A DNA stretch of 64,000 bases, from the NCBI GenBank assembly GCA_035403085.1, contig DAONEM010000002.1:62001-126000 (forward strand), written 5' to 3'. Under the pieces are notes generated by a model. It was not told where the DNA came from and did no database searches. It worked only from the letters and a program-made list of their open reading frames with translations. The stretch is from JAMOAD01 sp023621955 (GTDB lineage Bacteria; Acidobacteriota; Aminicenantia; JAMOAD01). Numbering within the stretch: position 1 is the stretch's first letter; the number at the start of each line of letters is the position of its first letter. This document shows, piece after piece, positions 1 through 8,181 of the stretch. Both the position numbers and the translations under genes were made by a program.

Positions 1-595
1 AGGGGTAGGGGTGGACGAGGAGGAAGCGCAGGAGAGCCTCTACGGCTCTTCCCCTGTGAGAGACGCGGTTCTTCGACTCCCCTTCCGCTTGGGCGAAACT
101 TTTCCTCAAGGGGTGGTAGTAGAAGAGGGGGTCGTATCCGAACCCCCCTTCCCCGGAAGGTTCCTCGAGAAGCCTTCCTCGAACTTCGCCGTGGAAGAGG
201 GCGATTTTCCTCCCCTTCCAGGCCAAGGCCAGGGAGGTGCGGAAGAGGGCCTCTCGATCGGGGCCCTTGAGAGAGGAGGCCTTCTGTAAGAGAAGCAGGT
301 TCCTCTCCTGAACGGTGGGGGCGATCCGGGCGGAGTGGACTCCTGGAAAGCCTCCGAGCCTTGGAACGAGCAGTCCCGAATCGTCGGCGACCACCGGTCC
401 GGGAAAGAGACGGGAGTAGAAGAGGGCCTTCTTCCAGGCGTTGGCGGAGAAGGTCTTCCCGTCCTCTTCGACCAGGTACTCCTCCAGCCCCGCCTCCTTC
501 AGGTCGATCAGGGTCAGGGGAAGGGAGGAGAGGAGGCGGCGAAATTCCTCGCCCTTACCGGGGTTGGAAGTGGCCAGAAGGAGAGGCTCTCTCAT
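1..595 (-). CDS. rdgB: XTP/dITP diphosphatase (RdgB/HAM1), 3' end cut by window edge
   Basis: House-cleaning pyrophosphatase that hydrolyses non-canonical purine nucleotides (XTP, dITP) to monophosphates in the cytoplasm and so protects DNA. From ATG at 595 the protein reads MREPLLLATSNPGKGEEF, the HAM1 substrate loop. It continues with ADDSGL followed by GVHSAR, then FGYDPLF, and SHRGRA near residue 179, all in family order. No stop codon is reached before base 1; 198 codons are present against about 190-205 for the family, so only a few residues are missing. The start overlaps the mgtC stop as ATGA, suggesting translational coupling in an acyl-CoA ligase-mgtC-rdgB operon. Identification is firm. 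Confidence 0.93.
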   Translation of the reverse strand, partial: MREPLLLATSNPGKGEEFRRLLSSLPLTLIDLKEAGLEEYLVEEDGKTFSANAWKKALFYSRLFPGPVVADDSGLLVPRLGGFPGVHSARIAPTVQERNLLLLQKASSLKGPDREALFRTSLALAWKGRKIALFHGEVRGRLLEEPSGEGGFGYDPLFYYHPLRKSFAQAEGESKNRVSHRGRAVEALLRFLLVHPYP

Positions 596-1242
596 GGGTA
601 TTTGTTGAACTCGAACCCTTCGACCCCGTTCAGGGAGAGGGCCTTGCGGAAGAGCTCCTCCTCTTCGAAGTGCTTGGAACGGAACTCGATCGTCCAGGTG
701 TAGTCGGTTCCCTCCTTCTTTTGGGAGAGCCGTTGCACGTGGGCGTTGGCGATCTGAAACTTGGAGAGGATCGTCTCGTTCTCCAGGGGATAAGTGGACC
801 GGAGGGAGAGGGAGTAGAGAGTCTCCTTGGCCTCCATCTCGTCTTCGATCCTCTTGAAGACCGTCAGAACCAGGAGGATGAAGAGGGTGGAACCGGCGGA
901 GAGGAGGTAGAAGCCGGCACCTATGGAGATTCCCAGGGCCGCGGTGACCCAGAGGGTCGCGGCGGTGGTGAGGCCGTGAACGCCTCCCCGGGACTGGAGA
1001 ATCGTGCCTGCACCGAGAAAGCCGATTCCTGTGATGATGTTGGCGGCTAACCTGGCGGGGTCTCCGAGAATCTCTTGGCCGCTCTTCACCATCTCGTAGG
1101 AGACGATGGTGATGAGAGTGGAGCCGAAACAGATGAGAATCAGGGTTCTCATGCCGGCGGGTTTCCCCCTCCACCCTCTCTCGAGGCCGATAAGACCCCC
1201 TAAGACGCAAGACAGGATGAGCTTCAGGGCCATTTCTATCAT
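592..1242 (-). CDS. mgtC: MgtC/SapB family membrane protein
   Basis: 216-residue inner-membrane protein. The N-terminal half has four to five hydrophobic segments with the MgtC signature: GGLIGLERGWRGKPAGMRT near residue 15, then IITGIGFLGAGTI and LTTAATLWVTAALGI. The C-terminal about 75 residues form a soluble ACT-like tail, as in full-length MgtC. In Salmonella and mycobacteria MgtC modulates the F1Fo ATPase and survival at low Mg2+; the role here is not known. It starts with ATG inside the stop of the upstream acyl-CoA ligase (ATGA) and ends on the rdgB start (ATGA). This window also carries another possible magnesium locus at 31896-34401. Confidence 0.9.
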   Translation of the reverse strand: MIEMALKLILSCVLGGLIGLERGWRGKPAGMRTLILICFGSTLITIVSYEMVKSGQEILGDPARLAANIITGIGFLGAGTILQSRGGVHGLTTAATLWVTAALGISIGAGFYLLSAGSTLFILLVLTVFKRIEDEMEAKETLYSLSLRSTYPLENETILSKFQIANAHVQRLSQKKEGTDYTWTIEFRSKHFEEEELFRKALSLNGVEGFEFNKYP

Positions 1243-2741
1243 TTCGCTCTCTCCCTCAAGATGTTCTTGGCGACTTTCCCCGTAGCGGTCCTAGGGAGTT
1301 CGTCGACGAAGTAGAGCCTTCTGGGAATCTTGAACTCCGCTAAGTTGTTGCGCAGGTAGGCGAAGACCTTGCGGTGATCGGGAACCTCTCCGCTCTTCAA
1401 GACCAAGAAGGCGACCGGGACCTCTCCGTGAAGGGGATGGGGAGTCCCGACCACCGCGGCCTCTCGGATCGAGGGGAGCCGGTAGAGCTCTTCCTCCACC
1501 TCCCGGGGGTAGACGTTGAGGCCGTTGATGATGATCATGTCTTTCTTGCGGTCGACGATGGTGAAGTACCCCTCCTCGTCGCGGGTCCCGATGTCGCCGG
1601 TGAGGTACCAGCCTCCCGGGAGGAAGCTCTCCCGGGTTGCCTTCTCGTTGTTGAAGTAACCGAGCATGACGGTCTCCCCCCGGACGGCGATCTCCCCCGG
1701 AGTGAGGGGGGGAAGCTCCTGACCCTTTTCGTCGACGATTCGCATCTCCACTCCCCGGATGGGAAGGCCGATGGTCCCCTTCTTGCGCTTTCCGCCCACC
1801 GGGTTAACGGAGGTGACCGGAGAACACTCGGTGGGGCCGTCCCCTTCGTAGACGGTGATCCCGTACTTTTCTTCGAAACGGTCGATCAGGTCGATCGGCA
1901 AGGGGGCGCCTCCGGCGATGCAGAAGCGGAGGGAAGAGGTGTCGTAGTGCTTCAGGGTCTCTTGCGGGAGGAGGGCCAGGCTTTGGAACATGGCGGGGAC
2001 GGCGGAAAAGAGGGTGCACCCGTGCTCTTGAATCAGGGAGACGCTCTCTTCGGGGGTGAAGCGGGGGGCCAAGACGAAGGAGGCGTTGACCCAGAGGGGG
2101 GCGAGCATCCCGACGGTCTGCCCGAAGGAGTGGAAGAGGGGAAGAACGGTCAGGAAGCGGTCGTCTTGGTTGATTTTCAGGGCCTCCGCGACTCCCTGAA
2201 CGTCCGCCAGGAGGTTGCGGTGGGAGAGGACGGCTCCTTTGGGCTTCCCGGTCGTTCCCGAGGTGTAGAGGATGGCGGCGCTCTGACGGTGGGGATCGTC
2301 GACGGGACAAATCAAGGGAGGGGTCTCTCTCTCTCTGAGGGCCATCCACTCCGGAGTCTCCATCGTCCAGACCGAAAAGTCCTCCCGGAGCCGAAGCAAG
2401 TCGGACGCCTTCTTCTCGACGGACGGGTGGGTCAGAAGGAGGGAGCACTCCCCGTTGGTGGTGATATAGTTCACCTCGTTGGGGGTGAGAAGGGGGTTGA
2501 TGGGAATGACGACGCCTCCCGCCTTGAGGATGGCGAAGTAAGAGACCACGAAGTCAGGGCAGTTGGGGGCGTAGAGGGCGACCTTTTCCCCGGGCCTAAT
2601 TCTTTCGGCCAAAGCGTGGCCGAGGCTGTCGCTTCGGCTCCTGAGCCAGCCGTAGGAGTAGGGTGTGGAGCGGAAGAAGAAGGCGGGACGGTCTGGGGTG
2701 GAGGGAAAACGGGTGAGAAGTTCCGGCAGGGTGAAGGTCAA
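1239..2741 (-). CDS. AMP-dependent acyl-CoA synthetase/ligase (long-chain fatty-acid type)
   Basis: 500-residue ANL-superfamily adenylating enzyme that should activate a carboxylic acid, most likely a fatty acid, to acyl-CoA through an acyl-AMP. Motifs seen: P-loop YTSGTTGKPKG near residue 160, YEGDGPTE (A5), YLTGDIG (A7), DRKKDMIIINGLNVYPREVE (A8), and the C-terminal catalytic lysine in PRTATGKVAKN near residue 489. The best start is TTG at 2741, preceded by GGAAGAG; there is no ATG in a sensible place. It lies 3 nt after the zinc-ribbon gene and overlaps mgtC by ATGA. The chain length of the substrate cannot be told from sequence. Confidence 0.9.
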   Translation of the reverse strand: MTFTLPELLTRFPSTPDRPAFFFRSTPYSYGWLRSRSDSLGHALAERIRPGEKVALYAPNCPDFVVSYFAILKAGGVVIPINPLLTPNEVNYITTNGECSLLLTHPSVEKKASDLLRLREDFSVWTMETPEWMALRERETPPLICPVDDPHRQSAAILYTSGTTGKPKGAVLSHRNLLADVQGVAEALKINQDDRFLTVLPLFHSFGQTVGMLAPLWVNASFVLAPRFTPEESVSLIQEHGCTLFSAVPAMFQSLALLPQETLKHYDTSSLRFCIAGGAPLPIDLIDRFEEKYGITVYEGDGPTECSPVTSVNPVGGKRKKGTIGLPIRGVEMRIVDEKGQELPPLTPGEIAVRGETVMLGYFNNEKATRESFLPGGWYLTGDIGTRDEEGYFTIVDRKKDMIIINGLNVYPREVEEELYRLPSIREAAVVGTPHPLHGEVPVAFLVLKSGEVPDHRKVFAYLRNNLAEFKIPRRLYFVDELPRTATGKVAKNILRERAK

Positions 2742-2744
2742 AGG

Positions 2745-3026
2745 CTACTCTTCCTCGCCTCTTTCCTGCAGGAGCCGCAGGAAGGCCTCCTCTGCTTCGG
2801 CCTTCTTCTTCTCCTTCAGCTCCCAGGCGGCGTCCATCTTGCCGGGGAGTGTCTCCTTCTTCCTCTTCTCCTTCTCCATGAGGGAGTCGAGGGAGAGGCC
2901 GGGTCTTCGCGAAGGCTTCTCCTTTCTTAGCACCGTCTTGGTCTCGGAATCGATCCAGAGACGGCTCCCGCAATCGGGGCAGACGACGGAAAAGACGCGT
3001 TCATCTTCCAGGTCGCTCTTTTTCAT
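2745..3026 (-). CDS. Small zinc-ribbon-like protein, unknown function
   Basis: 93-residue protein. The N-terminus contains CPDCGSRLWID, half of a zinc ribbon; only one CxxC pair is visible. The rest is a strongly charged Lys/Glu-rich helix probably forming a coiled coil (MEKEKRKKETLP to the end, RLLQERGEEE). The ATG at 3026 was chosen because a -10-like TATGAT ends 7 nt before it. The in-frame ATG at 3035 overlaps that hexamer and would not be on the transcript. It leads an operon with the acyl-CoA ligase 3 nt downstream. Similar short CPxCG-plus-charged-tail proteins are common next to lipid or envelope genes, but no function can be assigned. Confidence 0.7.
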   Translation of the reverse strand: MKKSDLEDERVFSVVCPDCGSRLWIDSETKTVLRKEKPSRRPGLSLDSLMEKEKRKKETLPGKMDAAWELKEKKKAEAEEAFLRLLQERGEEE

Positions 3027-3033
3027 GACTACC

Positions 3034-3063
3034 ATCATAGCAGAAAAGAGGAGGGTAGGTGAA
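3034..3063 (-). promoter_or_regulatory. Putative promoter of a leaderless transcript (zinc-ribbon operon)
   Basis: On the minus strand TTCACC (3063-3058), an 18-nt spacer and TATGAT (3039-3034) precede ATG 3026 by 7 nt, placing the expected transcription start on the start codon. The -35 box is weak, 4 of 6 to consensus. There is no Shine-Dalgarno site. Confidence 0.5.
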
Positions 3064-3159
3064 GGGTTGGCGAGGAATGAGGAAAAGCTCTTCAAGGCTC
3101 GAAGAACAACGACGAGAACGCCTTTTTCGAAGCCGCCTATGACGGTGGAGAGGGCGGAT

Positions 3160-4350
3160 CTATTTCTCCCCCAGAGAACGGATGTACGAGAGAATCCCTT
3201 CGTAGAGACCTTCGGCGATCTTCTCCCTGAAGAGAGGGTCTTCGAGGAGCTCTTCGTTGGCTTTGTTGCTGAGGAATCCGATCTCCACGAGGGTGGCCGG
3301 CATGGAAGCCCCGATGAGGACATAGAAGGGGGCCTTGCGGACGTTGTAATCCTGGTAGTCGGGTACCTTGGTCCGGGTCTTTTCGAGGACGGACTTGTGG
3401 ATCTGGTTGGCGAAGATTCGGGATTCGATGAGCTTGGAGGTGAGGGAGATCTTCTTCAGAAGGCCCTGCAACTCCCAGATGGAACGTTCCGAGGAGGAGT
3501 TCTCCGCCGCGGCGATCTCCACGGCGTGGGGGTCGGAGGTGAAGTTCAACCAGAAGGTCTCCAGCCCTGAGGCGGAGCGGTTCTTCGCGGCGTTGGCGTG
3601 GACCGAGACGAAGAGGTCCGCGTGTCGCGAGTTGGCCAAGGCGGTTCTCTCTTCCAGGGAGAGAAAGGTGTCGTTCTGACGGGTGAGGATTACCTCCAGG
3701 TCGGAACCCTTCTCCAAGAGCGCCTTCAGCCTGAGGCTGACATCGAGGACGACCTCTTTCTCCGGGAGCCCCTTGACCTTCCCGATGGTCCCCGGATCCT
3801 TTCCCCCGTGGCCAGGGTCGATGACCACCCGCTTCACCCGGAGGCCTAACTGCCGGGTAAGGGAGAGGCCTTTCTCTCCGGAGAGGTCGGCAGGAGGCTT
3901 GATGGTGGTGGTCGCCTCGCTCTTGGGGGGCCTCTTAAGGGAAGGGAGAACCTCCTTCTCCTCGCTCCGTTGGCCGTAGATGTCGATGACGATTCGGAAA
4001 GGGTTGGCCAGAAGGAAGGTCTTGAGGGTCCTGACCTCCGGGAACTCGAGGACCACCCGGGCGATTCGGGGGGTGAACTGGCCGACCCGGATCTCTTTCA
4101 GATAACCGACCCCAACGGGGATGGTCTTGAGGAGGACCAGTTCATGGGTCAGCCTCGTCTGAGCGATATCGAAGAAGAAACGGACCCGACCGGGCTCCTT
4201 GAGCTCCTTGGTCGTGAAGGTCACGGGGTCGGAGAGGTCGAGGACCACCCGGGTGTAGTCGGGGTAGGTGAAGGAACGGACCCCCTTGAGGAGCGCATCG
4301 CCGCTCAGGGGCAAGGGGAGGAGAAGGAGAAGGAGGAGAAAACGTCTCAT
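3160..4350 (-). CDS. N-acetylmuramoyl-L-alanine amidase, AMIN + Amidase_3 (AmiC-like)
   Basis: Secreted zinc amidase that cuts the bond between MurNAc and the stem peptide, normally for daughter-cell separation. From ATG 4350 the protein begins with a signal peptide (MRRFLLLLLLLPLPLSG). An AMIN domain follows at about residues 20-110 (YTRVVLDLS, RIVIDIYG), then a linker and an Amidase_3 catalytic domain from about 170 to the end. That domain has the zinc-site motif VVIDPGHGGKDPG, SVHANA and the terminal glutamate strand TLVEIGFLSN. An alternative GTG start at 4362 overlaps the glycosyltransferase stop (GTGA) and would add four residues. It is the last gene of the envelope group 6492-3160. The AMIN domain implies targeting to septal peptidoglycan in the periplasm. 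Confidence 0.92.
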   Translation of the reverse strand: MRRFLLLLLLLPLPLSGDALLKGVRSFTYPDYTRVVLDLSDPVTFTTKELKEPGRVRFFFDIAQTRLTHELVLLKTIPVGVGYLKEIRVGQFTPRIARVVLEFPEVRTLKTFLLANPFRIVIDIYGQRSEEKEVLPSLKRPPKSEATTTIKPPADLSGEKGLSLTRQLGLRVKRVVIDPGHGGKDPGTIGKVKGLPEKEVVLDVSLRLKALLEKGSDLEVILTRQNDTFLSLEERTALANSRHADLFVSVHANAAKNRSASGLETFWLNFTSDPHAVEIAAAENSSSERSIWELQGLLKKISLTSKLIESRIFANQIHKSVLEKTRTKVPDYQDYNVRKAPFYVLIGASMPATLVEIGFLSNKANEELLEDPLFREKIAEGLYEGILSYIRSLGEK

Positions 4351-4358
4351 CGTCCGCC

Positions 4359-5423
4359 TCACCCCTTGAGCCTCTCCAGGTGGTCGAGAAGAAGGGAGCG
4401 GATGTTGTGGTAACGGTACTTTTCGAGGGCCTTCTCTTCCCCTTGGACGACCCGTTTGCGGAGGGAGGGGTCGTTCCTGAGAGCCTCGATCAGCCCGCAG
4501 ATCCTCTCCGGGTCCTTGCTCTTGATCAGGAGGCCGCCACCGTTCATCGTCTCGGCCACCGCCGCTGCGTCGTAGGCGATCACGGGAATCTTGTTATGAA
4601 AAGCCTCTAGAAGGGGAACTCCGAAACCTTCATGCTCCGAGAGGGAGAGGTAGAGGTCGGCCCTCCGGTAGTAGGCGACAAGGTCGTCGAAGGGGACATG
4701 ACCGGGGATCCAGACCTCTTTGAGGTCGTAACGGCCGACGATCTGTTGAATCTCCGCCAGGTACCTTTCGAAGCCTCGGTACTCTCCGGCCAGTATCAGG
4801 CGGGAGTTGGGGTTGTAATACTTCTGGTAGACCGCGAAGAGGCGAAGGAGGTCATCGATCTTCTTGTTGGGGATGATGCGGCCGACGAAGAGAAGGGTGA
4901 ACTTGTCATCCTTCAGAAGCCTCTCCGTGACGGGGTTGGGCTCGGTGTCGAAGAGGGAGAAGTCGGCGACAATGGGGAGGACCCCGGTCTTGGGGAACCC
5001 CAACTCTTCGAGCTCCCTACGGTTGTATTCGGAATCGCCCAGGGCGAGATCGGTTCTCTTGACGAAGGTCTCCAGCTCTTTACGCCCCTTGTAACACTCT
5101 TTGGCCAGGATTCTGTGGTAGTCGAGGAAGAAGGCGTGGGGGGTGATGTTGTGGTAGATCATCCCCTTCCGGCCAGGCGATTGAAAGTAGATCTTCGAGA
5201 CCGGTGAACCGATGGAGAAGTGGTAGAGAAGGAGGGCTTCCGGGGCGGCGTAGAGGGGAAACTGGGAGTAGTGGGTGAAGTGGGAGGCCAGGCTGGCGTG
5301 GTGGTAGTAACCGAAGATGCGGCTTTCGTGACCCTCTTCGAGGAGGATCCTGCGGATCGTGAGGGCCTCGTTGGAGATCGCGTCCCCGGGGACCAGGGAC
5401 GTGAGAAGCTGGTGGACGATCAT
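4359..5423 (-). CDS. GT4-family glycosyltransferase
   Basis: 354-residue retaining glycosyltransferase of the GT-B fold, cytoplasmic, probably acting in polysaccharide or lipid-linked glycan assembly. The N-terminus MIVHQLLTSLVPGDAISNEA matches the subgroup whose acceptor domain starts with a HQ...GDAI motif. The donor domain has FVGRIIPNKKIDDLL near residue 183 and the nucleotide-sugar EX7E region SEHEGFGVPLLEAF near 268. ATG 5423 overlaps the stop of the coiled-coil gene (ATGA), and its own stop overlaps the possible GTG start of the amidase. The sugar donor is not predictable. Confidence 0.9.
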   Translation of the reverse strand: MIVHQLLTSLVPGDAISNEALTIRRILLEEGHESRIFGYYHHASLASHFTHYSQFPLYAAPEALLLYHFSIGSPVSKIYFQSPGRKGMIYHNITPHAFFLDYHRILAKECYKGRKELETFVKRTDLALGDSEYNRRELEELGFPKTGVLPIVADFSLFDTEPNPVTERLLKDDKFTLLFVGRIIPNKKIDDLLRLFAVYQKYYNPNSRLILAGEYRGFERYLAEIQQIVGRYDLKEVWIPGHVPFDDLVAYYRRADLYLSLSEHEGFGVPLLEAFHNKIPVIAYDAAAVAETMNGGGLLIKSKDPERICGLIEALRNDPSLRKRVVQGEEKALEKYRYHNIRSLLLDHLERLKG

Positions 5424-6028
5424 CCCCTCTTCTCCAGGGATCTCTCGAGGACTCTCTCCCTCTCCTCCAGGAACTGGAGACGGTTCTCCAACTCCTTGAG
5501 CTTGACGCGCAGGGAATCGTTCTCGATCTTGAGCTTGGTCGTCTCACCGGTCATATGGAAGAAGAGGTTGTAGACGATCTTGAGGTGTTCACGGTAGGTC
5601 GTGTGGATCTGAAGGCTTGTGCGAACGTTGTCTTCTAAGGTGTAGACGAGCTTCTCCGTCCGGAAGTTGAGGTCCGCCAAACGGTAGAGGGTGAGGATGT
5701 TGATGACCGGGGCCAGTTTATGGCCAAGCCTGTAGAGGACCCTTTTGATCTTGCCTTTGATCCCCGAGGGGGGAAGAGGAAACTCCATGGGCAGGTCTCT
5801 GACGGTGCCGAAGGAGAGCGTTCCCAGGTGCTTCTCCATCTCCTCGGGATCGTAGAGGTGGGGAACGTCGAGGATGTCCGGCAGGGGAAGGAGGTCCACA
5901 TGCTCGATGGCCCGAATCTCCTCCTGGGTGTAGACTCTCTTCTCCCTCTTCTCTTCGATCCGCCGTCGGATCTCCTCCATGACGGTCTCTACGTCGATGC
6001 CCTCGGCCTCAACCCATCTTTCGTCCAT
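5420..6028 (-). CDS. Coiled-coil protein associated with glycosyltransferase
   Basis: 202-residue soluble protein, function unknown. The start at ATG 6028 has GGAGG seven nt upstream; a longer reading frame would run into the preceding gene. The N-terminus (DVETVMEEIRRRIEEKRE, then a PLPDILDVP segment) resembles short N-terminal modules often found fused to, or encoded beside, methyltransferases and glycosyltransferases of surface-polysaccharide clusters. The last 45 residues (TKLKIENDSLRVKLKELENR onward) form a classic heptad coiled coil. It lies 14 nt after the outer-membrane protein gene and overlaps the GT4 gene by ATGA. A scaffold or partner of the glycosyltransferase is an inference from context. 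Confidence 0.75.
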   Translation of the reverse strand: MDERWVEAEGIDVETVMEEIRRRIEEKREKRVYTQEEIRAIEHVDLLPLPDILDVPHLYDPEEMEKHLGTLSFGTVRDLPMEFPLPPSGIKGKIKRVLYRLGHKLAPVINILTLYRLADLNFRTEKLVYTLEDNVRTSLQIHTTYREHLKIVYNLFFHMTGETTKLKIENDSLRVKLKELENRLQFLEERERVLERSLEKRG

Positions 6029-6042
6029 GAAAACCTCCGGGA

Positions 6043-6492
6043 TCAGAATTCTATGAAGAAACCGCCGTAAAGCCTGCCGTAAGAGTGCTCCTTCTCCTGC
6101 AGGACGGTCCACCCGGCCTTGAGGCCGAAGAGGGGGGAGAGGTAGAACTTGCCCCCTCCGCCCACGTAGTAGAAGGTCGTGACGCCCGAGAAGGAGAGAT
6201 CATCTGAACGGAGCCCCACTCCGGTAACGACGAAGGGAGCGATCAGGCCCAAACGGAATTGCCCGTTGAGGCCGATCTCAAGGTTCTTTTGCCCGGTCTT
6301 GTCGTTCTTGAGGAGCTGAAGCTCCATCCTCAGGATCGGCAGGAGGGAGGTGTTCCCGGCGATGCCGTAGATCTCCTCCCCATGGTGTTGTTTCCCCCCG
6401 TGTAGGGCGAGCTCCCAAGAGGCGTGGGCCGGTGCCGTCAGGAGAAGAAAGAGGAAGGACCATTTCAGAAGAGCCTTGACAATCATCTTCAT
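6043..6492 (-). CDS. Small secreted beta-strand protein, possible outer-membrane barrel
   Basis: 149 residues. The N-terminus MKMIVKALLKWSFLFLLLTAPAHA is a clear Sec signal peptide with an AHA cleavage box. The mature part shows alternating strands (SWELALHGGKQHHGEEIYG, FRLGLIAPFVVTGVGLR) and ends in an aromatic C-terminus (YGGFFIEF) typical of small outer-membrane barrels. The length suits an eight-stranded barrel. The start was chosen because a good promoter (TTTACA, 17 nt, TATCCT) ends 5 nt before ATG 6492; a second in-frame ATG at 6486 is possible. First gene of an envelope group with a coiled-coil protein, a glycosyltransferase and an amidase downstream. Confidence 0.72.
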   Translation of the reverse strand: MKMIVKALLKWSFLFLLLTAPAHASWELALHGGKQHHGEEIYGIAGNTSLLPILRMELQLLKNDKTGQKNLEIGLNGQFRLGLIAPFVVTGVGLRSDDLSFSGVTTFYYVGGGGKFYLSPLFGLKAGWTVLQEKEHSYGRLYGGFFIEF

Positions 6493-6497
6493 CGAAA

Positions 6498-6526
6498 AGG
6501 ATAACAGGAATCCCTCTTGCTGTAAA
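6498..6526 (-). promoter_or_regulatory. Promoter of the envelope operon, near-leaderless
   Basis: Minus-strand TTTACA (6526-6521), 17-nt spacer, TATCCT (6503-6498). ATG 6492 follows after 5 nt with no Shine-Dalgarno site between. It is divergent from the promoter of the 6607 gene; the two -35 boxes are about 20 bp apart. Confidence 0.6.
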
Positions 6527-6545
6527 GAAGAGGGTCTCCGTCGGG

Positions 6546-6574
6546 TTGTCATGCCCTGGGAGGGGTGATAGAAT
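6546..6574 (+). promoter_or_regulatory. Sigma70-type promoter of the beta-CASP gene
   Basis: TTGTCA (6546-6551), 17-nt spacer, TAGAAT (6569-6574). The expected start is near 6581, giving a leader of about 25 nt that carries AAGGAG (6595-6600) six nt before ATG 6607. Confidence 0.65.
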
Positions 6575-6606
6575 AAAAAACCCTGTCTTGTGGGAAGGAG
6601 AGTGCT

Positions 6607-8025
6607 ATGGAGAAAATCGCCCTTTGGTCGGCCGGTGGAGCGGAAGAGGTTACCGGATCCAAACATGTTCTCGACGTTAATGGACAACGAATTCTTGTGG
6701 ATTGTGGTCAATTTCAGGGGCGCCGGGAAGAAACCTATGAAAAGAACCAGCGCTTTCCCTTCGATCCCAAGAGTGTCGAGGCTGTTCTTTTAACCCATGG
6801 ACATTTCGACCATTGTGGCAATCTTCCATCCCTGGTTAAGCAGGGTTTTGACGGAAATATCTACTCCACTCCTTCGACGCAGGAGCTCTCCGCCCTTGTG
6901 CTCAACGACAGCGCCCACCTTCAAGAGAAGGACGCCGAGTTCGTCGCCAAGATCATCAAGAAGAAGAAGAGAGCGGACATGAAGGTTTATCCCCCCCTCT
7001 ACAATGCAGAGGACGTGAAAGAGACCCTTCGCCACTTCGTCACCTATGACTACGAAAGGCGTTTCCGGGTCGGGCAGAAGCTCAACGTGGAGTTCTTCGA
7101 TGCCGGGCACATCCTCGGGTCGGCCATGGTCATGGTCACCGTGAACAGGGAGGATGGAACGGCTGTGAGAATCGGCTTCTCCGGGGACTTGGGAAGGAAG
7201 GCGACACCCCTTCTGAAGAACCCCAGACACATGCCTCCGGTGGACTATTTCATCGTGGAAAGCACTTACGGCAACAGACTCCACGAAGATGTCGACCAAG
7301 CGGAGACGGAACTGGCAGAGGTGATCACGTCAACCGCCGCCAAGGGGGGCAAAGTCATCATTCCCGCCTTCGCCATCGAGCGGACCCAGGTTCTCCTCTA
7401 CTTCATCCACAAACTGCGCAATGCCAACAGAATCCCCAGGATCCCCGTTTATGTCGACAGTCCCATGGCCATCAGCGCCACCTCCATCTTCAAGGCCCAT
7501 CCGGAGTGCTTCGATCGGGAGACCTACGAGCTCTTCTTCGACCACGACAGGAACCCCTTCGAGTTCCCCGAAGTCCGTTACGTGGCGGAAGTTCAGGAGA
7601 GCATGCAGATCAACGAGAGGCACGAACCGGCCATCATCATCTCCGCCAGCGGCATGTGCGAGGCCGGGCGGATTCTTCACCACCTGAGGAACAACGTGGA
7701 GAACCCGAACAACACGGTGCTCATCGTGGGCTTCATGGCTAAGAACACCCTGGGGAGGAAGCTGGCCGACCGGAACCCCACGCTGACGATCTTCGGTGAA
7801 ACCTTCGAGCTCAAGTCCAGGGTCAAGATCATCAACGCCTTCAGCGCCCACGCCGACTACAGGGAGATCGCGGAGTACGTCTCCGAGATGGATCTGACAA
7901 GGCTGAAGAAGATCTTCCTGGTTCACGGCGAAACCGAGGCCAGAAACAACCTGAAGCTCGAACTCAAGAGAATCTTTCCCAACGTGGAGCCCGTGGAAAC
8001 CGAGAAGAGGTATACTCTGGAGTAA
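6607..8025 (+). CDS. MBL-fold beta-CASP RNase-like hydrolase with RNA-specificity domain
   Basis: 472-residue cytoplasmic metallo-beta-lactamase-fold nuclease of the Ysh1/CPSF73-like bacterial group, predicted to cut RNA with two zinc ions. The metal motif HGHFDH is at residues 65-70. GHILGSAM and FSGDLG with a later ESTYG follow, and then the beta-CASP region (PVYVDSPMA, ISASGMCEAGRILHH). The C-terminal motif NAFSAHADYREI supplies the last metal-binding histidine. N-terminus WSAGGAEEVTGSKH is typical. The start has AAGGAG at 6-nt spacing. It is monocistronic, with a promoter upstream and a terminator-like hairpin downstream. It could take part in mRNA maturation or decay; whether it acts as endo- or exonuclease cannot be told. 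Confidence 0.9.
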   Translation: MEKIALWSAGGAEEVTGSKHVLDVNGQRILVDCGQFQGRREETYEKNQRFPFDPKSVEAVLLTHGHFDHCGNLPSLVKQGFDGNIYSTPSTQELSALVLNDSAHLQEKDAEFVAKIIKKKKRADMKVYPPLYNAEDVKETLRHFVTYDYERRFRVGQKLNVEFFDAGHILGSAMVMVTVNREDGTAVRIGFSGDLGRKATPLLKNPRHMPPVDYFIVESTYGNRLHEDVDQAETELAEVITSTAAKGGKVIIPAFAIERTQVLLYFIHKLRNANRIPRIPVYVDSPMAISATSIFKAHPECFDRETYELFFDHDRNPFEFPEVRYVAEVQESMQINERHEPAIIISASGMCEAGRILHHLRNNVENPNNTVLIVGFMAKNTLGRKLADRNPTLTIFGETFELKSRVKIINAFSAHADYREIAEYVSEMDLTRLKKIFLVHGETEARNNLKLELKRIFPNVEPVETEKRYTLE

Positions 8026-8029
8026 AGAG

Positions 8030-8057
8030 AACCTCTCACGTAGCGGGGAGGGTTTTT
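8030..8057 (+). terminator. Terminator-like hairpin after the beta-CASP gene
   Basis: AACCTCTC (8030-8037) pairs with GGGAGGGTT (8046-8054) with one bulge, followed by TTT. It starts 5 nt after the stop codon. The rest of the stretch to 8181 shows no gene. Confidence 0.4.
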
Positions 8058-8181
8058 CCAAAGGTTCTTTCCGGAGAGAGCTCCGCCCCACCGGGCCATG
8101 AAGGTTACCCGGATCCGACCGCCGTCTCGTCGATCCCTTCCCGCGGGTTTGTCCGCTCTCCCGACGCCGACCGATTCCCTC

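Noticed and set aside
1374..2930. 518-codon frame opposite the acyl-CoA ligase
   Set aside because: Shadow of a motif-complete ligase; no recognisable domain.
8058..8181. Possible tRNA in the gap between the beta-CASP gene and the AI-2E permease
   Set aside because: No cloverleaf, T-loop or CCA-like end could be formed; GC-rich but featureless.
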